Origin: CAZCPB01 sp964540295
GTDB lineage: Bacteria; Planctomycetota; Phycisphaerae; Phycisphaerales; UBA1924
Direction: 5' to 3'
Assembly (NCBI GenBank): GCA_964540295.1
Contig: CAZIMT010000133.1
Span: 1 to 9,309, forward strand
Length of the DNA: 9,309 bases
The notes beneath the pieces are model-generated. The model ran no database searches. It saw nothing but the letters and a program-made list of their open reading frames with translations, and was not told where the DNA came from. Shown here in pieces: positions 6,524 to 9,309 of the stretch. Each line of letters begins with the position of its first letter. Position 1 is the first letter of the stretch. Both the position numbers and the translations under genes were made by a program.

Positions 6524-7909
6524 CTACGTTATTGATCCCGGCTCGTTCAACGCCGCAATCCGCGCCGCGTGCATCCGCGCGTGCAATCGCCACATCTGCA
6601 CCGCCGACCACACGAACGCCCCAGCCGCGATGGCGAGCGGCGCGGTGAAGCTCCCCGTCATCCAATACAAAAGCACACCTAGCCCCTGAAATACCGTGCC
6701 GCGCAGCCCCACCAGCGACGCGTGGATCGCCACATAGTGCGGCACCTTCGCCGGCGTCGGCGCAAGAGCAACCGGCCCGAGCGCCCACCCGACGCTCGCG
6801 CCCGCGTGCGCTATCCCGTACACCACGCTCACCGCCGCAAGCTGGTGCGGGCTCGTCGCCGCGATCAGCCCCAGTGGGTACAGCGTTAGCAACGCGAAGG
6901 AGACCCCCGTGCTGCGAACGGCCCCGAGCTTGTCGAGCAACCGTCCCGCCGGGATCATCATCGCGACCATCGCGAGCAAGTACGGGACGTGCGTCGACTC
7001 CGCGATCTCGTCGTACCGAAGGTGAAGCTTGGATGTCACCAAGATCGGCAACAACGCGAAGCACACCATCCACCCAACGCCGTAGGTCATGTACGCGGCC
7101 TCGTACCGCGCAAAGATTGGGTCTTCCTTGAGCACCTGGCGCATGTGAATCACCGGCTCGAAGACGGCCGCAACCTTGAGCCCGCCGCGCCCTTCCTTGA
7201 GTTCACGCGCGTCGCTGATCCCTGTCTTGTACGCGAGCATCCCCATGACAATCACGCCAGCAAGTTGCAGCACAGCCGCGATGGGCATGTAAAATCGGAA
7301 CGCGTTCTCGTCGTGCGAGAGCCACTCGCCCACGCCATAGGCCATCCCCGCGCCCGCGATCATCTGCACGCACGTAATCAGCCCGTACACCCGGCCGCGC
7401 GACGCATCCGGGTACAAGCGCTTAAACAGCTCGCCCGACGGCGGGTGATACCCCGCACCGCCCACGCACGCGATCAGGTGCGGCACCAGCACCATCCAGT
7501 AATTCGTCGCGAACGCAACAAAGGCCATCGGAAGACACGCGATCAACCAGTACACCGCCAGATACCGCGCCATCGACCGCCGTGCGAAGTAGTCATTCCA
7601 GAAAATCGAGAGCACAAAGAAAATGGTCGGAGCAGAAGTGACGACCAGCGTCGGCCAGTCCGCCGCGCCAAATCGCTTCCGCACCAGCACCGGGAGGATG
7701 AACATCGAGGCCGTGGAGGTTGATTGGAGCAGAGCCACCGCCACAAGATGAGCGAACAGAACCCATCGCGGGAACAGCTTGGATTCTGTCTGGGTCTGCG
7801 GCACCGGACGCGATGGTAGCGGTGCGACCACGCCGACCGCCTCGAATCTGCGGCCGAAACGACCGTGTAACCATTTCGCGCTGACAGGAATCTCAAAGAA
7901 AGAAGGCAA
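6524..7909 (-). CDS. Major facilitator superfamily transporter (12 TM)
   Basis: This is a polytopic membrane protein of up to 461 residues. Twelve hydrophobic segments can be counted, starting near residue 49 and ending near 440, with a long hydrophilic central loop (about 228-268, rich in Lys, Glu and Arg) between the two six-helix halves, as in MFS carriers. RLLDKLGAVRS (323-333) in the loop between TM8 and TM9 resembles the MFS loop signature. GGAGYHPPSGELFKRLYPDA (150-169) in TM4 and the following loop resembles MFS motifs. The substrate cannot be told from sequence. The start is uncertain: the longest frame begins at TTG (complement of 7907-7909) with a GAGG only three bases upstream. 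GTG codons at residues 27 and 36 would trim a non-membrane N-terminal tail. The stop is TAG (complement of 6524-6526). It is divergent from the YHS-peroxiredoxin gene, 69 bases away, and convergent with the kinase. Confidence 0.88.
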   Translation of the reverse strand: MPSFFEIPVSAKWLHGRFGRRFEAVGVVAPLPSRPVPQTQTESKLFPRWVLFAHLVAVALLQSTSTASMFILPVLVRKRFGAADWPTLVVTSAPTIFFVLSIFWNDYFARRSMARYLAVYWLIACLPMAFVAFATNYWMVLVPHLIACVGGAGYHPPSGELFKRLYPDASRGRVYGLITCVQMIAGAGMAYGVGEWLSHDENAFRFYMPIAAVLQLAGVIVMGMLAYKTGISDARELKEGRGGLKVAAVFEPVIHMRQVLKEDPIFARYEAAYMTYGVGWMVCFALLPILVTSKLHLRYDEIAESTHVPYLLAMVAMMIPAGRLLDKLGAVRSTGVSFALLTLYPLGLIAATSPHQLAAVSVVYGIAHAGASVGWALGPVALAPTPAKVPHYVAIHASLVGLRGTVFQGLGVLLYWMTGSFTAPLAIAAGAFVWSAVQMWRLHARMHAARIAALNEPGSIT

Positions 7910-7978
7910 AGGCCTCGTTCGATTAGGAACGGCAACCCTTCGACCCTAGACCCAACTTTGCTGGTATGAGGAGTTTTT
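7910..7978. promoter_or_regulatory. Short divergent intergenic region, MFS / YHS-peroxiredoxin
   Basis: These 69 bases must hold the start signals for two divergent genes unless the MFS gene starts further inside. The rightward gene has AGGAG at 7969-7973, five bases before its ATG. TATGAG (7965-7970), preceded by TG, resembles a weak extended -10 but overlaps the ribosome site, so it is doubtful. No clear -35 or operator palindrome was found. Confidence 0.35.
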
Positions 7979-9217
7979 ATGAAACGTGTAAACTCAGTCG
8001 CCCTATTTCTTGCTGGTTCGTTCGTGACGCTCGGAACGTTCGCCGTCAGTCCGGCCTTCGCCGCAGGCGAGTTCGCACCACCCACTCGTGCGGTCGCGCA
8101 GTACAACGTCACCAAGAGCGGCCCCGCGATCGATGGTTACGACCCGGTCGCCTACTTCCCCGAAGGTGGCGGCAAGGCCACCAAGGGCGACGCAAAGTTC
8201 GCATACGCCTATGAGGGCGCCACCTATCGCTTCGCGTCGCAGGCCAACCTAGACCTCTTCAAGGCCGACCCCGCCAAGTACGAGCCCGCGTACGGCGGTT
8301 GGTGCGCCTATGCCCTGGGCAACGACGGCAGCAAGGTCCAAATCGATCCCAAGTCCTTCACGGTCGAGAACAACCGACTCTTTCTCTTCTACAAAGATTT
8401 CTTCACCGAGACCCGCAAGTCGTGGCTCAAGGATGGCAAGAACCTCCTCCCCAAGGCCGAGGCGAACTGGAAGAAAGCCACCGGTGAAGATCCTCGCTTG
8501 GGCGACATGAAGAAGGAAGCCGCAGACGCCGCTGGTACTGCTCCGGCTGGCATGGCCCCGACCGGTTCGGCCAGCAAACTCCAGACCAAGCTCGACGAGA
8601 TCACCAACCAAACCGCCCAACGCGCACCCAAGGAAACCGTCGCGCTCTACGAAAACGGCACCAAGCAAGTCGGCGAATCCGGCGTGCTGGCCAGCGCGCT
8701 TAAGGTCGGCGCCACCGCGCCTGATTTCACGCTCAACGACGCCACCGGCAAGCCCGTCAGCCTAAGCAAGATGCTCAAATCAGGCCCCGTAGTCCTCACG
8801 TGGTATCGCGGCGGCTGGTGCCCGTTCTGCAACATCCAGTTGCACGCCTACCAAGACGCCCTCGGCGAGATTAAGGCCGCGGGCGGGCAGCTTGTGGCTC
8901 TCACGCCGGAAAAACCCGACAACACCCTCACGACCGCCGAAAAGAACGCACTGCAGTTCGCGGTGCTCAGCGACACCGGCAACAAGGTCGGCCACCTGTA
9001 CGGCATCGTCTACAAAATGCCCGGTTCACTCGTCGAGAAGTTTAAAGACCGCCTCGACCTGCCCAAGATCAACGGCGACGAGTCCTGGGAACTCCCTCTC
9101 GCCGCCACCTACGTCATCGGCCGCGACGGCAAAATCACCCACGCCTTCGTCAACGCCGACTACCGCAAGCGCGACGAACCCGAAGCGATCATCGCGGCTC
9201 TCAAAAAGCTGAACTAA
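7979..9217 (+). CDS. Exported YHS domain - peroxiredoxin-like (AhpC/TSA) fusion protein
   Basis: This is a 412-residue protein with ATG 7979 preceded by AGGAG (7969-7973) at five bases. A Sec signal peptide is visible: Lys/Arg at 2-3, a hydrophobic core at 7-22, and a likely cut after AFA (26-28), so it acts outside the cytoplasm. Residues about 45-168 form a YHS domain of the 'YHS domain-containing (seleno)protein' type: DGYDPVAYF (52-60), GATYRFASQANLDLFKADP (80-98), KYEPAYGGWCAYALG (100-114) with Cys109, then a WL-DG/W pattern to 164. An Ala/Gly/Pro/Lys-rich linker (about 170-215) leads to a thioredoxin-fold domain (about 240-412). That domain carries GATAPDFTLND (244-254), YRGGWCPFCN (276-285) with Cys281 and Cys284, and a C-terminal ATYVIGRDGKITHAF (376-390). 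This matches the peroxiredoxin-like AhpC/TSA family; peroxide or thiol chemistry is expected. Members of both halves normally occur as separate proteins, so a metal- or heme-linked redox partner role for the YHS half is inferred, not shown. Confidence 0.9.
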   Translation: MKRVNSVALFLAGSFVTLGTFAVSPAFAAGEFAPPTRAVAQYNVTKSGPAIDGYDPVAYFPEGGGKATKGDAKFAYAYEGATYRFASQANLDLFKADPAKYEPAYGGWCAYALGNDGSKVQIDPKSFTVENNRLFLFYKDFFTETRKSWLKDGKNLLPKAEANWKKATGEDPRLGDMKKEAADAAGTAPAGMAPTGSASKLQTKLDEITNQTAQRAPKETVALYENGTKQVGESGVLASALKVGATAPDFTLNDATGKPVSLSKMLKSGPVVLTWYRGGWCPFCNIQLHAYQDALGEIKAAGGQLVALTPEKPDNTLTTAEKNALQFAVLSDTGNKVGHLYGIVYKMPGSLVEKFKDRLDLPKINGDESWELPLAATYVIGRDGKITHAFVNADYRKRDEPEAIIAALKKLN

Positions 9218-9288
9218 CGCCATCCCTCACGTCCCTCGGCTCTTCCAAGTCCTTCGAATTACTTCCTCTCCTCCAGGAGGCTGGGCTC

Positions 9289-9309
9289 GTGTGCTTCACG
9301 CACGCGGAC
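9289..9309 (+). CDS. Possible start of a further gene at the right edge
   Basis: A strong AGGAGG (9275-9280) lies eight bases before GTG 9289, and the frame stays open for the seven codons to the window end (V C F T H A D). Too little is visible to identify a protein, and the AGGAGG could be chance because it lies in the small palindrome CCTCCAGGAGG. The preceding 9218-9274 shows no other feature. Confidence 0.2.

Noticed and set aside
6516..6527. Small palindrome CGTAGCACTACG at the end of the MFS gene
   Set aside because: The stem is only 4-5 bp with a 2-4 base loop and overlaps the stop codon; expected by chance.
9270..9280. CCTCCAGGAGG as a terminator hairpin
   Set aside because: The arms are separated by a single base, too few for an RNA loop, and no U-run follows. 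It may instead be a ribosome site for a gene beyond the edge.

Overview
The window most likely comes from a planctomycete, probably near the Phycisphaerae. The DNA is GC-rich. It carries a DUF1800/DUF1501 secreted-protein pair, a hallmark of Planctomycetes and related groups, and a Ser/Thr kinase of the planctomycete type (signatures VIKPGMDTKQ, GTPEYMSPEQ, RYLRNDPIQARPP). This placement is inferred from protein families; no rRNA or other phylogenetic marker is present.

Layout from left to right. Positions 1-1767 hold the 3' end of a DUF1800 gene and a complete Tat-exported DUF1501 gene, both on +. Next comes an ~84-bp structured repeat (copy A) in a convergent gap. Positions 1862-3109 on - encode a class V PLP aminotransferase of the isopenicillin-N-epimerase-like branch. 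Divergent from it, 3269-4348 on + encodes a YeiH/UPF0324 membrane transporter. Then 4408-6318 on + encodes a membrane Ser/Thr kinase whose extracytoplasmic C-terminal half is a Tll0287-like/DUF3365 c-type heme sensor domain with a CLDCH site. It is followed by repeat copy B and a separate nested inverted repeat. Positions 6524-7909 on - encode a 12-TM MFS transporter. Divergent from it, 7979-9217 on + encodes an exported fusion of a YHS domain with a peroxiredoxin-like thioredoxin-fold domain. The last ~90 bases are intergenic and may contain the start of a further gene.

There is no evidence that the window is one operon. Two proteins have redox chemistry outside the cytoplasm as a common theme: the heme-sensor kinase and the YHS-peroxiredoxin fusion. 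The YeiH-like transporter lies 59 bases upstream of the kinase on the same strand.

Three items deserve most attention. First, the kinase-heme sensor fusion, in which a eukaryotic-type kinase carries a sensor more usual in cyanobacterial-type signalling proteins. Second, two diverged copies (about 75% identical, mostly transitions) of an ~85-base foldable element, each placed 1-5 bases after a stop codon in a convergent gap; they may be a lineage-specific terminator, 3'-UTR RNA or REP/MITE-like element. Third, the YHS-peroxiredoxin fusion.
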